Numbered from the stretch's first letter, positions 25,140-34,706 are shown. The stretch is 64,000 bases of DNA from RAM1 sp050247515 (GCA_050247515.1 JBFWUB010000021.1:1-64000), one strand, 5' to 3'. A program made the numbers and translations. The notes: generated by a model from the letters alone, not told the origin.

Positions 25140-26525
25140 TCAGGCGGCTTTCAAGCGCACCAACACGGTTTCGCGTGAACACAGCGCCAGCACCGCATCC
25201 AGCGACGGCGTCTGGGCCGTGCCCATGACCAGCACGCGCACGGGCATGGCCAGTTGCGGCATCTTCAGGCTGTGGGCTGCCAGCACTTCCTTGATGGCCG
25301 CACCAATCGCAGCCTTGTCCCACGCAACCGCGGCCAGCTTGTCGGCCAGTGTGGCGACAGCGGGCTTCACGGCATCGGTCACATGCTGCGCCTTCTCCTC
25401 TGCCACGGGCGTCACGTCGGCATAGAAGGCAGCCGCCCAGCGGGCCAGCGCCACCGTGGTGTCGCAGCGGTCCTTGAACAGGCCGCAGATCGCGGGCAGC
25501 CGGTCGTCGGCGGTAATGCCCTGCTTTTGCAGCTGCGCGGCCACCAGCGGCGCCAGCGCGTCGTCGGTCATGGCCTTCAGGTGCTGGGCATTGACCCAGC
25601 GCAGTTTGGCTTCGTCGAACTGCGCGGCACTGCGGCCCAGGTGGTCCAGGTTGAACCACTCCAGGAACTGCGCGCGGCTGAAAATTTCATCGTCGCCATG
25701 GCTCCAGCCCAGGCGCGCCAGGTAGTTGACCATGGCGTCGGGCAAAAAGCCTTCGTCACGGTACTGCGTCACCGGCTTGGCGCCGTTGCGCTTGCTCATT
25801 TTTTCGCCCTGCTCGTTCAGCACGGTGGGCAGGTGGGCGTACACCGGGGGCTCCTTGCCCAGCGCCTTGAAGATGTTGATCTGGCGCGGCGTGTTGTTCA
25901 CATGGTCGTCACCGCGGATCACATGCGTGATGGCCATGTCGATGTCATCCACCACCACGCAGAAGTTGTACGTCGGGGTTCCGTCGGGCCGGGCGATCAC
26001 CAGGTCGTCCAGCTCGTCGTTGCTGATCTCGATGCGGCCCTTGACCTTGTCGTCCCAGGCCACCACGCCACCCTGCGGGTTCAGGAAGCGCAGCACCGGC
26101 TGCACGCCCTCGGGCACGGGCGGCAGCACCTTGCCGGGTGCCGGGCGCCAGGTGCCGTCATAGCGCGGCTTTTCCCTGGCGGCCATCTGCCGTTCACGCA
26201 AGGCGTCCAGCTCGGCCACGCTCATGTAGCAGGGGTACACATGACCGGCGGCCTGCAGCTGCGCCAGCACCTGCTTGTAACGGTCCATGCGCTGCATTTG
26301 ATAGAACGGGCCTTCGTCATGGTCCAGCCCCAGCCAGGCCATGCCTTCCAGGATGACGTCCACCGCCGCCTGCGAGTTGCGCTCCAGGTCGGTGTCTTCG
26401 ATGCGCAGGATGAAGTCGCCGCCCGTGGCGCGCGCGAACGCCCACGGGTAAAGCGCCGAGCGGATGTTGCCCAGGTGGATGAAGCCCGTGGGTGACGGGG
26501 CAAAGCGGGTTCGGGTCTTGCTCAT
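25140..26525 (-). CDS. gltX: Glutamyl-tRNA synthetase
   Basis: A 461-residue class I synthetase charging tRNA-Glu. The HIGH-type motif is TRFAPSPTGFIHLGNIRSALYPW and the KMSKS-type motif EKMSKRNGAKP; ATHVIRGDDHVNNTPRQ (here AITHVIRGDDH) is conserved. The start at 26525 overlaps the metZ stop by 4 bases. tRNA-Glu is encoded directly downstream on the same strand. Confidence 0.97.
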   Translation of the reverse strand: MSKTRTRFAPSPTGFIHLGNIRSALYPWAFARATGGDFILRIEDTDLERNSQAAVDVILEGMAWLGLDHDEGPFYQMQRMDRYKQVLAQLQAAGHVYPCYMSVAELDALRERQMAAREKPRYDGTWRPAPGKVLPPVPEGVQPVLRFLNPQGGVVAWDDKVKGRIEISNDELDDLVIARPDGTPTYNFCVVVDDIDMAITHVIRGDDHVNNTPRQINIFKALGKEPPVYAHLPTVLNEQGEKMSKRNGAKPVTQYRDEGFLPDAMVNYLARLGWSHGDDEIFSRAQFLEWFNLDHLGRSAAQFDEAKLRWVNAQHLKAMTDDALAPLVAAQLQKQGITADDRLPAICGLFKDRCDTTVALARWAAAFYADVTPVAEEKAQHVTDAVKPAVATLADKLAAVAWDKAAIGAAIKEVLAAHSLKMPQLAMPVRVLVMGTAQTPSLDAVLALCSRETVLVRLKAA

Positions 26526-27745
26526 TGAATCGTGTTCAGGGTGTCCAGGCCGCGCAGCAGGTCGGCCTTCATGTCGTCCAGGTGTTCCAGGCCCACCGCC
26601 AGGCGGATCAGGCCCTGGCCAATGCCGGCGGCCTGGCGCTGCGCCTCGGACAGCTTGCCGTGGGATGTGCTGGCCGGGTGGGTCAGCAGGCTCTTGGTGT
26701 CGCCCAGGTTGGTGCACAGCGACAGCACCTGCAGTGAATCGAGTACGTGGAAGGCCCGCGCGCGCGCCTGCGTGGCGTCGGCTGCCTTGACGTCAAACGA
26801 CAGCACCGCGCCGCCCACGCCCGACATCTGGCGCATGGCCAGCGCATGCTGCGGGTGGCTGGGCAGGCCGGGGTAGTACACGCGCGCGACGGCGGGGTGC
26901 TGCTCCAGCCATTGGGCCAGCGCGAGCGTGGCCGCGCTTTGCGCGTTCAGGCGCAGGCTCAGCGTTTCCAGGCCCTTGAGCACCACCCAGGCATTGAAGG
27001 GCGACAGCACCATGCCGGCGTTCTTTTGCACGGGCAGAAATTTCTCGCGCACCATGGCTTCGGGGGCGCACAGCGCGCCGGCCATCACGCGGCCCTGGCC
27101 GTCCAGGAACTTGGTGCCCGAGTGCATGACGATGTCGGCGCCCAGCGTCACCGGGCGCTGCAGCGCGGGCGTGGCAAAGCAGTTGTCCACGCACAGAAGG
27201 GCGCCGGCCTTGTGGGCGATGTCGGCCAGGGCGGCGATGTCGCAGACTTCGGTCAGCGGGTTGGTCGGCGTCTCGGCAAACAGTAGCCTGGTGTTGGGGC
27301 GCACGGCAGCGCGCCAGGCGTCCACGTCGGTCTGCGACACGCTGGTGGACTCCACGCCAAAGCGCGCGAATTCCGTGCCGATCAGCTTCATGGTGGAGCC
27401 GAACATCGACTGCGAGTAGATCACGTGGTCGCCCGCGCGCAGCAGGCTGAAGCACATGAGCATCACCGCGGCCATGCCTGATGCCGTGGCCATCGCAGCC
27501 TCGGTGCCTTCCATGGCGGCCAGGCGCTGCTCGAAGCTGGTGACGGTGGGGTTGCCGGTGCGGCCATAGGTGTAGCCGTCTTCTTCGCCGGCGAAGCGGC
27601 GCGCAGAGGCTTCAGCCGTGGGCTGCACATAGCCGCTGGTCAGGTACAGGGCCTCGGAGTTTTCGCCGTACTGGCTGCGGTCCACGGCGGCGCGCACGGC
27701 CAGCGTGTCCAGGTGCAGCCCGGCGGGCAGTGGTCTGTCGGTCAT
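26522..27745 (-). CDS. metZ: O-succinylhomoserine sulfhydrylase
   Basis: A 407-residue PLP enzyme of the Cys/Met-metabolism family that makes homocysteine from O-succinylhomoserine and sulfide. Seen are YTYGRTGNPTVTSFEQRLAAMEG, ETPTNPLTEVCDIAAL, VDNCFATPALQRP and the PLP Lys motif MHSGTKFLDGQGRVMAG, then SLCTNLGDTKSLLTHPASTSH. The purF-metZ order is common in Burkholderiales and Pseudomonas. It lies 13 bases after purF. Confidence 0.95.
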   Translation of the reverse strand: MTDRPLPAGLHLDTLAVRAAVDRSQYGENSEALYLTSGYVQPTAEASARRFAGEEDGYTYGRTGNPTVTSFEQRLAAMEGTEAAMATASGMAAVMLMCFSLLRAGDHVIYSQSMFGSTMKLIGTEFARFGVESTSVSQTDVDAWRAAVRPNTRLLFAETPTNPLTEVCDIAALADIAHKAGALLCVDNCFATPALQRPVTLGADIVMHSGTKFLDGQGRVMAGALCAPEAMVREKFLPVQKNAGMVLSPFNAWVVLKGLETLSLRLNAQSAATLALAQWLEQHPAVARVYYPGLPSHPQHALAMRQMSGVGGAVLSFDVKAADATQARARAFHVLDSLQVLSLCTNLGDTKSLLTHPASTSHGKLSEAQRQAAGIGQGLIRLAVGLEHLDDMKADLLRGLDTLNTIQ

Positions 27746-27758
27746 CGGGGGTCCCAGG

Positions 27759-29264
27759 TCAGGCTTCCTGCGCGTTGGGCAGGGCCAGGCGCGACGTGTC
27801 GTCGTCCTGCTCGTCCTGGCCCACGCGCGATTCGTTGATTCGGGCGATGCCCGCGGCGTCGATGTCGCCGGTGACGTACACGCCGTCAAAGCATGACGCG
27901 TCAAAGCCGTCGAGCTTGGGGTTGAGCGAGCCGATGGCCTTTTTCATGCCGTCCACGTCCTGGTAGATCAGCGCATCGCAGCCGATGATCTCGCGGATCT
28001 CATCAATGGTGCGGCCGTGCGCCACCAGCTCGCTGGAGGTGGGCATGTCAATGCCGTACACGTTGGGAAAGCGCACCGGCGGCGCGGCGCTGGCCAGGTA
28101 CACCTTTTTGGCGCCGGCGTCGCGCGCCATCTGCACGATCTCGCGGCTGGTGGTGCCGCGCACAATGGAGTCGTCCACCAGCATCACGTTGCGGCCCTTG
28201 AATTCGCTGGCGATCACGTTGAGCTTCTGGCGCACCGATTTCTTGCGCACGCCCTGGCCCGGCATGATGAAGGTGCGGCCCACGTAGCGGTTCTTCACGA
28301 AGCCTTCGCGGTACGGAATGCCCAGCAGGTGCGCCAGCTGCGTGGCGCTGGGCCGGCTCGATTCGGGGATGGGAATGATCACGTCGATCTCGTTGGGCGG
28401 CACGGTGGAGATCACGCGCTTGGCCAGCGTCTCGCCCAGGTTCAGCCGCGCCTGGTACACCGAGATGCCGTCCATCACGGAATCCGGCCGCGCCAGGTAG
28501 ACGTATTCGAAGATGCAGGGGTACAGCCTGGGGTCGTCGGCGCACTGCTTTGAGTGCAGGTTGCCCTGCAGGTCGATGAAGATGGCCTCGCCCGGCGCCA
28601 CATGGCGGTCAAACACGTGGCCCGTGCCTTCCAGCGTCACGGATTCGCTGGCCACCATCCAGGTGCCATCCTTGCTTTTGCCCACCGACAGCGGGCGGAT
28701 GCCGAACGGGTCGCGAAAGGCCAGAACGCCGTGGCCGGCGATCATGGCGATCACCGCGTAGGAGCCGCGCACGCGGCGGTGCACGTTGTTGACCGCCGTG
28801 AATACATCGTCGGGCTGCAGGGGCACGCCGCGGGTGGATTTCTCCAGCTCGTGGGCAAACACATTGAGCAGCACTTCGGAGTCGCTCTCGGTGTTGATGT
28901 GGCGGTGGTCGGTGGAAAACAGCTCGGCCTTCAGCGCCTGGGCATTGGTCAGGTTGCCGTTGTGCACCAGCACGATGCCAAAGGGCGCGTTCACGTAGAA
29001 CGGCTGGGCTTCCTCTTCGCTGTAGGCATTGCCGGCCGTGGGGTAGCGCACCTGGCCCAGGCCACAGTTGCCCGGCAGAGCGCGCATGTTGCGCGTGCGG
29101 AACACATCGCGCACCATGCCCTTGGCCTTGTGCATGAAGAACTTGCGTTCCTGCTGGGTCACGATGCCGGCTGCATCCTGGCCGCGGTGCTGCAGCAGCA
29201 GCAAAGCGTCATAGATCAGCTGGTTGACAGGCGAGGCGCCTACGACGCCGACGATTCCACACAT
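27759..29264 (-). CDS. purF: Amidophosphoribosyltransferase
   Basis: A 501-residue enzyme catalysing the first committed step of purine synthesis. It begins MCGIVGVVG with Cys as the N-terminal nucleophile, contains LLQHRGQDAAGIV, and the PRPP-binding motif VMLVDDSIVRGTTSREIV. It lies 8 bases after cvpA, its common partner. Confidence 0.98.
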   Translation of the reverse strand: MCGIVGVVGASPVNQLIYDALLLLQHRGQDAAGIVTQQERKFFMHKAKGMVRDVFRTRNMRALPGNCGLGQVRYPTAGNAYSEEEAQPFYVNAPFGIVLVHNGNLTNAQALKAELFSTDHRHINTESDSEVLLNVFAHELEKSTRGVPLQPDDVFTAVNNVHRRVRGSYAVIAMIAGHGVLAFRDPFGIRPLSVGKSKDGTWMVASESVTLEGTGHVFDRHVAPGEAIFIDLQGNLHSKQCADDPRLYPCIFEYVYLARPDSVMDGISVYQARLNLGETLAKRVISTVPPNEIDVIIPIPESSRPSATQLAHLLGIPYREGFVKNRYVGRTFIMPGQGVRKKSVRQKLNVIASEFKGRNVMLVDDSIVRGTTSREIVQMARDAGAKKVYLASAAPPVRFPNVYGIDMPTSSELVAHGRTIDEIREIIGCDALIYQDVDGMKKAIGSLNPKLDGFDASCFDGVYVTGDIDAAGIARINESRVGQDEQDDDTSRLALPNAQEA

Positions 29265-29272
29265 GGCTTTCC

Positions 29273-29761
29273 TTAGCCGGGCAGGTATTGCCCGAATTCT
29301 TCCGGCAGCACGGGCTTCATGCCCTTGAGGGCCACGGTCAACACGCCGGCGCCCGCCGATTCCTGCCACCACACGCCGCCCTTCAGGGGCGTCATGTTCA
29401 CAACCACCGCCGCCGCCAGCAGCAGCACCACGCCGCGTGCCAGGCCAAACGCCGCGCCCAGCGTGCGGTCCACGGGCCGCAGGCCGATCGCTTCCACCAG
29501 CTTCTTGAGCAGCCAGGCGATCAGACCGCCCGCGAACGCCGCAGCCACCAGCACCACCACGAACCCGGCTGCATAGCGCACCGGCTCGGAGGCCGAGCCC
29601 AGCGGCAGCCGGGCGGCGGCATCGGGCGCCAGCCACTGCGCCAGCACAAAGGCCGCAATCCAGCTCATGACCGACAGCACCTCGTACACCAGGCCGCGCC
29701 AGGCGCCCAGCGCCAGCGAAGCCACCAGTACCGCCACAAAAACCCAGTCCAGAACGGCCAC
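29273..29761 (-). CDS. cvpA: CvpA-family membrane protein
   Basis: A 162-residue inner-membrane protein with about four helices (LDWVFVAVLVASLALGAWRGLVYEVLSVMSWIAAFVLAQWL...; RYAAGFVVVLVAAAFAGGLIAWLLKKL; RGVVLLLAAAVVV). Start GTG at 29761, 7 bases after the SPOR-gene stop. Linked to colicin V production in Escherichia coli by name; its biochemical role is unclear. Adjacent purF is classic. Confidence 0.92.
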   Translation of the reverse strand: MAVLDWVFVAVLVASLALGAWRGLVYEVLSVMSWIAAFVLAQWLAPDAAARLPLGSASEPVRYAAGFVVVLVAAAFAGGLIAWLLKKLVEAIGLRPVDRTLGAAFGLARGVVLLLAAAVVVNMTPLKGGVWWQESAGAGVLTVALKGMKPVLPEEFGQYLPG

Positions 29762-29768
29762 GCCCAGC

Positions 29769-30530
29769 CTACAAGGTGAGGATGGCCGCGGGCAAATCCA
29801 GCCCCTTGATCTTTTCCGCCGCACGGTCGGCCTCGGCCCTGGTCGCAAACGGCCCCACGCGCACGCGGATGCGCCTGCCCTCCCTGGTCTCGGCCACGTG
29901 GGTATAGGTCTTCAGGCCCGCGCGTTCGACCTTCAGCCGCGTTTCGCGGGCCTTGTCGGCGTCGGCAAAGGCGCCGACCTGCACCACGTAGCGCTCGCCA
30001 TTGGCCGCGCTGACGGCAGGCGCCGCCACCGGCGCGGCTTTGCCTTCGAGCAAGGCCTTGGCGCGGGCACCGTCGTCGGTCTTGGAGGGTGGCGCCGGTT
30101 TGGGTTCGGGCTTGGCGGCAACAGGCCCGGACGCAACCGCAGCCGGCTTGGGCGCGGGCTTGGCCGGTACGATTTCTTCCCTGGCGTCCAGGCCTTCAGC
30201 CTGCGCCACCTTGGGCGGCGGCGCGGGTGGGGCCGGCGCCACGGGGGCGGTCACCGGGCCGGACACCGCGGGTGCAGCCACCACGGGTGCGGCAGGTGAC
30301 GCAGGCAAGGGCTTGGCCTTGGCGCGGTCAGGAATGTCGATGGGGATGTCCACCTGCACCGGACGGGGCTGGGTGTCAAACAGCAGCGGGAAGCCCACCA
30401 CGCCGATCAGCACCAGCACAGCGGCGCCAATCAGGCGGTGCCTGGCGCGCCGGCGCATCACCTCCACGCTTTCGGCCGGGGCCGCCGCCGCGGTATCGTC
30501 TCCCGCCTTGCGAAATTTGAAAAAGGCCAT
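29769..30530 (-). CDS. SPOR-domain membrane protein (DedD-like)
   Basis: A 253-residue bitopic protein: cytoplasmic N-terminus, one helix (LIGAAVLVLIGVVGFPLLF, about 34-52), a long Pro/Ala/Lys-rich periplasmic linker and a C-terminal SPOR domain (ERYVVQVGAFADADKARETRLKVERAGLKTY...RVRVGPFATRAEADRAAEKIKGL) that binds denuded septal peptidoglycan. Position between folC and cvpA is the same as dedD in many proteobacteria. Probable role at the division site. Confidence 0.9.
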   Translation of the reverse strand: MAFFKFRKAGDDTAAAAPAESVEVMRRRARHRLIGAAVLVLIGVVGFPLLFDTQPRPVQVDIPIDIPDRAKAKPLPASPAAPVVAAPAVSGPVTAPVAPAPPAPPPKVAQAEGLDAREEIVPAKPAPKPAAVASGPVAAKPEPKPAPPSKTDDGARAKALLEGKAAPVAAPAVSAANGERYVVQVGAFADADKARETRLKVERAGLKTYTHVAETREGRRIRVRVGPFATRAEADRAAEKIKGLDLPAAILTL

Positions 30531-30567
30531 GTAGAGGAGTGCCTTGTGTGGGCGATGCGTGGGGGTC

Positions 30568-31869
30568 TCAATCCGCCAGGTGCGTGGCCTGAAGCCGGGG
30601 GATCCCGTCCTTCAGAACGCCCCCGACGGTGTAGAACGATCCAAAGACGACGATTCTATCAGCGGGGTCTGCCGCGGTGACCGCCGCGCGCAGTGCCTGC
30701 AGGGGGTCGGCCCAGGTGCTGGCCTGCACGTCCTTGCGCTTTTCCTGGGACTGCCACGCAGCCAGCAGGCCGGTGGCGGTTGCAGCGCGGGCCGTGGGCA
30801 GATCGGTGAAGTACCAGCGGTCCACCATGGGCCCCACCTTGCCCAGCATCGGCGCCAGGTCCTTGTCGGCCATGGCGCCAAAGACGGCATGGGTGCAGGG
30901 GTAAAAACCCATGGCGTCCAGGTTGGCGGCCAGCGCCGCCACCGAATGCGGGTTGTGCGCCACATCGAGCACCAGCGTGGGTTGTCCCGGCACGATCTGG
31001 AAGCGCCCGGGCAGTTCCACCATGGCCAGGCCGTTGCGCACCGCCTGCGCCGTCACGGGGATGCGCCCGCGCAATGATTCCAGCGCGGCCAGCACGCCCG
31101 ACGCATTCATCAGCTGGTTGGCGCCGCGCAGCGCCGGGTAGGCCAGCCCGGCGTAGCGCCGGCCGCGCCCGGCCCAGCCCCATTGCTGCTTGTCGCCGGA
31201 GAAGTTGAAGTCATGGCCCAGCCGCCACAGGTCCGCGCCGATTTCCGTGGCGCGGTCGATCACGCTTTGCGGCGGCACGGGGTCGCTGACGATGGCCGGT
31301 CGGCCGGTGCGCAGGATGCCGGCCTTTTCATACCCGATGCTCTCGCGGTCCGGCCCCAGAAAGTCCATGTGGTCCAGGTCCACGCTGGTGATCACGGCAC
31401 AGTCGGGGTCGATGATGTTGACCGCGTCCAGCCGCCCGCCCAGACCCACCTCCAGGATGGCCACGTCAGGCCCCGCCGCCGCCATGTGGCGCAGGATGGC
31501 CAGCGTGGTGAATTCAAAGTAGGTCAGCGACACATCGCCGCGCGCCGCCTCCACCGCCTCGAAATGCGGCACCAGGTCCGCCGCCCGGACGATCTCGCCC
31601 TGCAGGCGGCAGCGCTCCTCGAAGTGCACCAGGTGCGGCGACGTGTACACCGCCGTGCGCCAGCCCGCCTGCAGGCAGATGGCCTCCAGCATGGCGCAGG
31701 TGGAGCCCTTGCCGTTGGTGCCTGCCACGGTGATCACCGGGCAGCTGAAAGCGAGCCCCAGGCGCTGGGCCACCGCGCGCACGCGGTCCAGGCCCAGTTC
31801 GATGTTTTTCGGATGCAGCCGCTCGCAGTGCGCGAGCCATTCGTCCAGCGTTTGGGGGGGTGTTTGCAT
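30568..31869 (-). CDS. folC: Folylpolyglutamate/dihydrofolate synthase
   Basis: A 433-residue Mur-ligase-like enzyme adding glutamates to folate and making dihydrofolate. Motifs: P-loop VAGTNGKGSTCAML, YTSPHLVHFEERC, EVGLGGRLDAVNI, SVDLDHMDFLGP, YEKAGI and C-terminal DVAHNPHSVAAL. Start 31869 used; 46 bases separate it from a divergent ArsC-like gene. Confidence 0.95.
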   Translation of the reverse strand: MQTPPQTLDEWLAHCERLHPKNIELGLDRVRAVAQRLGLAFSCPVITVAGTNGKGSTCAMLEAICLQAGWRTAVYTSPHLVHFEERCRLQGEIVRAADLVPHFEAVEAARGDVSLTYFEFTTLAILRHMAAAGPDVAILEVGLGGRLDAVNIIDPDCAVITSVDLDHMDFLGPDRESIGYEKAGILRTGRPAIVSDPVPPQSVIDRATEIGADLWRLGHDFNFSGDKQQWGWAGRGRRYAGLAYPALRGANQLMNASGVLAALESLRGRIPVTAQAVRNGLAMVELPGRFQIVPGQPTLVLDVAHNPHSVAALAANLDAMGFYPCTHAVFGAMADKDLAPMLGKVGPMVDRWYFTDLPTARAATATGLLAAWQSQEKRKDVQASTWADPLQALRAAVTAADPADRIVVFGSFYTVGGVLKDGIPRLQATHLAD

Positions 31870-31915
31870 AGCCGCCGGATTGTCGCCCACCGCCCGGCGG
31901 TGCGATCATCGGGCC

Positions 31916-32272
31916 ATGAGTACCCCCACCATCACCCTCTACGGCATCCCCAACTGCGACACCGTCAAGAAGGCCCGCGCCTGGCTGGCAGCGCAGGGCA
32001 TTGAGCACCAGTTCCACGACTTCAGGAAGCAGGGCGTGCCCACCGACCGGCTGGACGCCTGGCTGCGCAGCAACGGCTGGGAAGCCCTGGTCAACCGCAA
32101 GGGCACGACCTGGCGCAAGCTGGACGCCGCGGTGCAGGCTGGCGTGACCGACGCCGCCAGCGCCCGCGCGCTGATGCTGGCCCAGCCCAGCGTCATCAAG
32201 CGGCCGGTGGTGGACTGGGGCCGCCAGACCACCGTGGGCTTCGACCCCGACGCCTGGCAGGCCCTGCGATAA
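31916..32272 (+). CDS. ArsC/Spx-like (YffB-type) protein
   Basis: A 118-residue thioredoxin-fold protein. ITLYGIPNCDTVKKARAWL has a single Cys (no CxxC), then YHDFRKQG-like FHDFRKQGV, RKGTTWRKL, and IKRPVVDWG; these place it in the ArsC-related YffB/Spx group rather than arsenate reductase proper. No ars genes are near. Function in thiol chemistry is inferred. Confidence 0.85.
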   Translation: MSTPTITLYGIPNCDTVKKARAWLAAQGIEHQFHDFRKQGVPTDRLDAWLRSNGWEALVNRKGTTWRKLDAAVQAGVTDAASARALMLAQPSVIKRPVVDWGRQTTVGFDPDAWQALR

Positions 32273-32361
32273 CTTTTACGCGCGCTTTACTGAACCCGCA
32301 GCGCCAAAATGGCTCCAACTGCCTAAAATTTCAGCATCCATCCGTGGAACAGAGGCCTTGT

Positions 32362-33099
32362 ATGACCAAAGCAGTATTCAGCGCACTGGCCCTTGCGGGC
32401 CTGGCCGCCACCAGCACCGGCGCGATGGCGCAAGCCGGCCCCGAAATGGGCCGCGTGATTTCCAGCACCCCCATCATCCAGCAGGTCGCCGTGCCGCGGC
32501 AGGTCTGCTCCAGCCAGCCCGTGGCCGTGCAGCAGCCCAAATCGGGCGCGGGCGCCGTCATGGGCGCGCTGGCCGGCGGCGCCATGGGCAATGCCATTGG
32601 TGACGGCGGCGGCCGTGCGGCTGCCACCATCCTGGGCCTGGTCGGCGGCGCCTTGCTGGGCGACCGTATTGAGGGCGCGCCCGGCGCGCAGGTGCAGAAC
32701 GTGCAGCAGTGCACCACCCAGACGTTTTACGAGAACCGCGCGGTCGCCTACAACGTCACCTACGAATACGCGGGCCGGCAGTACAGCGTGCAGATGCCGC
32801 AGGACCCGGGCCCCTATGTGCGGCTGCAGATCACGCCGGTGGGCGGCTCCACGTCATCGGCGCCGCAGGACAGCTACCCGCAGCAGCCCCTCGTGCAGGC
32901 CCCGATCCAGCAGGGCCCCACCGTCATTGAAACCGGCGTGGTCACGGTGCCGTCCACGGTGGTGTACCCCGCTGCCTACCCCACGACGGTGTATGCCGCG
33001 CCCTATTACCGCCCGTACTACCCGCCGCTGGGCGTGTCGCTGAACCTGGGCTATTCACGCGGCTACCACCGCGGCGGCCACCGCCACCACTGGCGTTAA
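32362..33099 (+). CDS. Glycine-zipper 2TM-domain protein
   Basis: A 245-residue exported protein: signal peptide (FSALALAGLAATSTGAMA), glycine-zipper segment AVMGALAGGAMGNAIGDGGGRAAATILGLVGGALLG at about residues 65-103, a beta domain with conserved CTTQTFYENRAVAYNVTYEYAGRQYSV, and a Pro/Tyr-rich end with GYHRGGHRHHWR. Probably outer-membrane or periplasm associated. The role is unknown; the His-rich tail may bind metal. Confidence 0.85.
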   Translation: MTKAVFSALALAGLAATSTGAMAQAGPEMGRVISSTPIIQQVAVPRQVCSSQPVAVQQPKSGAGAVMGALAGGAMGNAIGDGGGRAAATILGLVGGALLGDRIEGAPGAQVQNVQQCTTQTFYENRAVAYNVTYEYAGRQYSVQMPQDPGPYVRLQITPVGGSTSSAPQDSYPQQPLVQAPIQQGPTVIETGVVTVPSTVVYPAAYPTTVYAAPYYRPYYPPLGVSLNLGYSRGYHRGGHRHHWR

Positions 33100-33124
33100 G
33101 CCCCCGGCGACTGCGCGCGCATGC

Positions 33125-33925
33125 TCACGATCCGGTCTGCAGCAGCGCGCCCTTGAACAGCACGGGCCCGGTCGGCCCGCCCTCACCCGGTACGCCGCCC
33201 TTGGGCTCCAGGCTGATCGCCAGGGCCGGCACTTCACGTACCTGGCCTTCGGCGGCGGTCAGGCGCACCACCGGCTCACTGCCCAGCACGCCCAGCGACT
33301 GCGGCCCGCCCGCGGGCGGCAACGCCCACAGCTGCAGCGATTTGTCGGCCGCCTCCTGGAAGCCGCCCACGCGCCTGAGCACCAGGCGCTGGTTCTTCGG
33401 ATCAAAGGTCACGACCATTGACGCGGCAGACTGGTCGTCCGCCAGCACGGCCACGTACTGCACCTGGGGCGCGGCGCGCAGCTCGGCGGCGATCTGGTCT
33501 TTTTGCTGCGTCAGCTGGGCCAGCTGGCCGTCGCGGGTTTTGACTTCGCCGCTCAGGTTCACGCCCACCACCACGGCCGCCGCGGTGGCCAGGCCACCGG
33601 CCAGCGCGGCGCCGCGCCACAGGCCCAGTGCGCGGCGCAGGCTGTCCAGCAGGCCGGCGTCGGCCAACGGTGCGGCGGCTGCGGCACGGGGTTCGGCCTT
33701 CAGCAGGTTTTCAATGCGCTTCCAGACGTTGGGGCTGGGCACGTCGGCGGCCTGCAGCTCGGTCATGGAGGCAAAGCGCTCCTGCCAGATCAGTGCGCTG
33801 GCGCGCACCGTGGCGCTCTGGCGGGCCAGGGTTTCAAAGCGGCGGCGCGCGCCGCCGCGCAGCGTGCCCAGGGCATAGCCGGCGGCCAGCTGGTCCAGCA
33901 GGTTGGGGTTGTTGGTGAGATTCAT
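33125..33925 (-). CDS. Anti-sigma factor (RskA-like)
   Basis: A 266-residue protein with an N-terminal cytoplasmic domain (NLLDQLAAGYALGTLRGGARRRFETLARQ), one transmembrane helix (GAALAGGLATAAAVVVGV) and a periplasmic RskA-type domain (LWALPPAGGPQSLGVL...LAISLEPKGGVP). No HxxxCxxC zinc motif is seen. It follows the sigma gene with 25 bases between and presumably sequesters that sigma factor at the membrane. Confidence 0.9.
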   Translation of the reverse strand: MNLTNNPNLLDQLAAGYALGTLRGGARRRFETLARQSATVRASALIWQERFASMTELQAADVPSPNVWKRIENLLKAEPRAAAAAPLADAGLLDSLRRALGLWRGAALAGGLATAAAVVVGVNLSGEVKTRDGQLAQLTQQKDQIAAELRAAPQVQYVAVLADDQSAASMVVTFDPKNQRLVLRRVGGFQEAADKSLQLWALPPAGGPQSLGVLGSEPVVRLTAAEGQVREVPALAISLEPKGGVPGEGGPTGPVLFKGALLQTGS

Positions 33926-33950
33926 AAAGTGGGTCTCTCGTGCGGGCGGC

Positions 33951-34565
33951 TCAGGCAAAACGCGCCATGCAGCCGCGCAGCTGTTCCAGGCCGCGGCGTA
34001 TCCAGGTCTTGACGGTGCCCAGCGGCAGCTTGAGCTGCTCGGACAGCTCGCCGTGGCTCAGGTCGCGCAGGTAGGCCAGGCTGACCACTTCGCGCTGCTT
34101 GGCTTCCAGCTTGCGCAGGCATTCATGCAGGGCCCAGGCCTGTTCGCTGGCCTGGGTGGTGTCCATGGGGTTGGGGCTGTCGCCGGCCACGGTTTCGCTG
34201 ATGGCGTCGTCCAGCTCCAGCGCGGCGTCGGCCCGCTCGCTGGTGCGCCGGCGCAGGAAGTCCAGCGCCCGGCTGCGCACGATCACACCCATCCAGGCCA
34301 TGGGCGGGCTGATGTGGGCGCGGTAATCGCCCGCGATGCGCCAGATGTTCAGGTAGGCCTCCTGCAGGACGTCCTCGGCCCAGTCGCGGTTGCTCACCAC
34401 GCGCAGGGCCACGCCGTACAGCTTGGAGCTGGTCAGGTCGTACAGCTCGCGCAGCGCCGCCTCGCTGTCGGCGCGCCGCGCGCCGCCGTCAAGGGATTGG
34501 GCACTGATGCGGTCGATCAGGGCGATGAGGTGGAGGTCGGTGTTGTCAGAAGCCATGGTGGGCAT
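33951..34565 (-). CDS. ECF RNA polymerase sigma factor
   Basis: A ~204-residue sigma-70 ECF protein: region 2 LYDLTSSKLYGVALRVVSNRDWAEDVLQEAYLNIWR and region 4 LRKLEAKQREVVSLAYLRDLSHGELSEQLKLPLGTVKTWIRRGLEQL. Partner of the anti-sigma gene directly downstream. Three in-frame ATGs (34580, 34565, 34556) are possible; 34565 has a weak AGG upstream. What stress releases it is unknown. Confidence 0.92.
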   Translation of the reverse strand: MPTMASDNTDLHLIALIDRISAQSLDGGARRADSEAALRELYDLTSSKLYGVALRVVSNRDWAEDVLQEAYLNIWRIAGDYRAHISPPMAWMGVIVRSRALDFLRRRTSERADAALELDDAISETVAGDSPNPMDTTQASEQAWALHECLRKLEAKQREVVSLAYLRDLSHGELSEQLKLPLGTVKTWIRRGLEQLRGCMARFA

Positions 34566-34600
34566 TGTCGTGCCTGCCATGTTCTACGCAAGGAAATGCC

Positions 34601-34637
34601 CCCCGGATTCAGCCGGGGTGTGGCGTAAAACACCCGG
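34601..34637. promoter_or_regulatory. Alternative hairpin leader between sigma factor and ppnP
   Basis: Three segments can pair in two exclusive ways: CCCCGG (34601-34606) with CCGGGG (34613-34618), or CCGGGGTGT (34613-34621) with ACACCCGG (34630-34637, one bulge). The element lies in the shared upstream region of the divergent genes. An attenuation-like role is speculative. Confidence 0.3.
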
Positions 34638-34706
34638 ACGTTAAAATCGCGGGCTTTCCCCGCCCTTGTCCCGACAACCTACTTGCGCGCCCCAGGCGTC
34701 CGAGCC

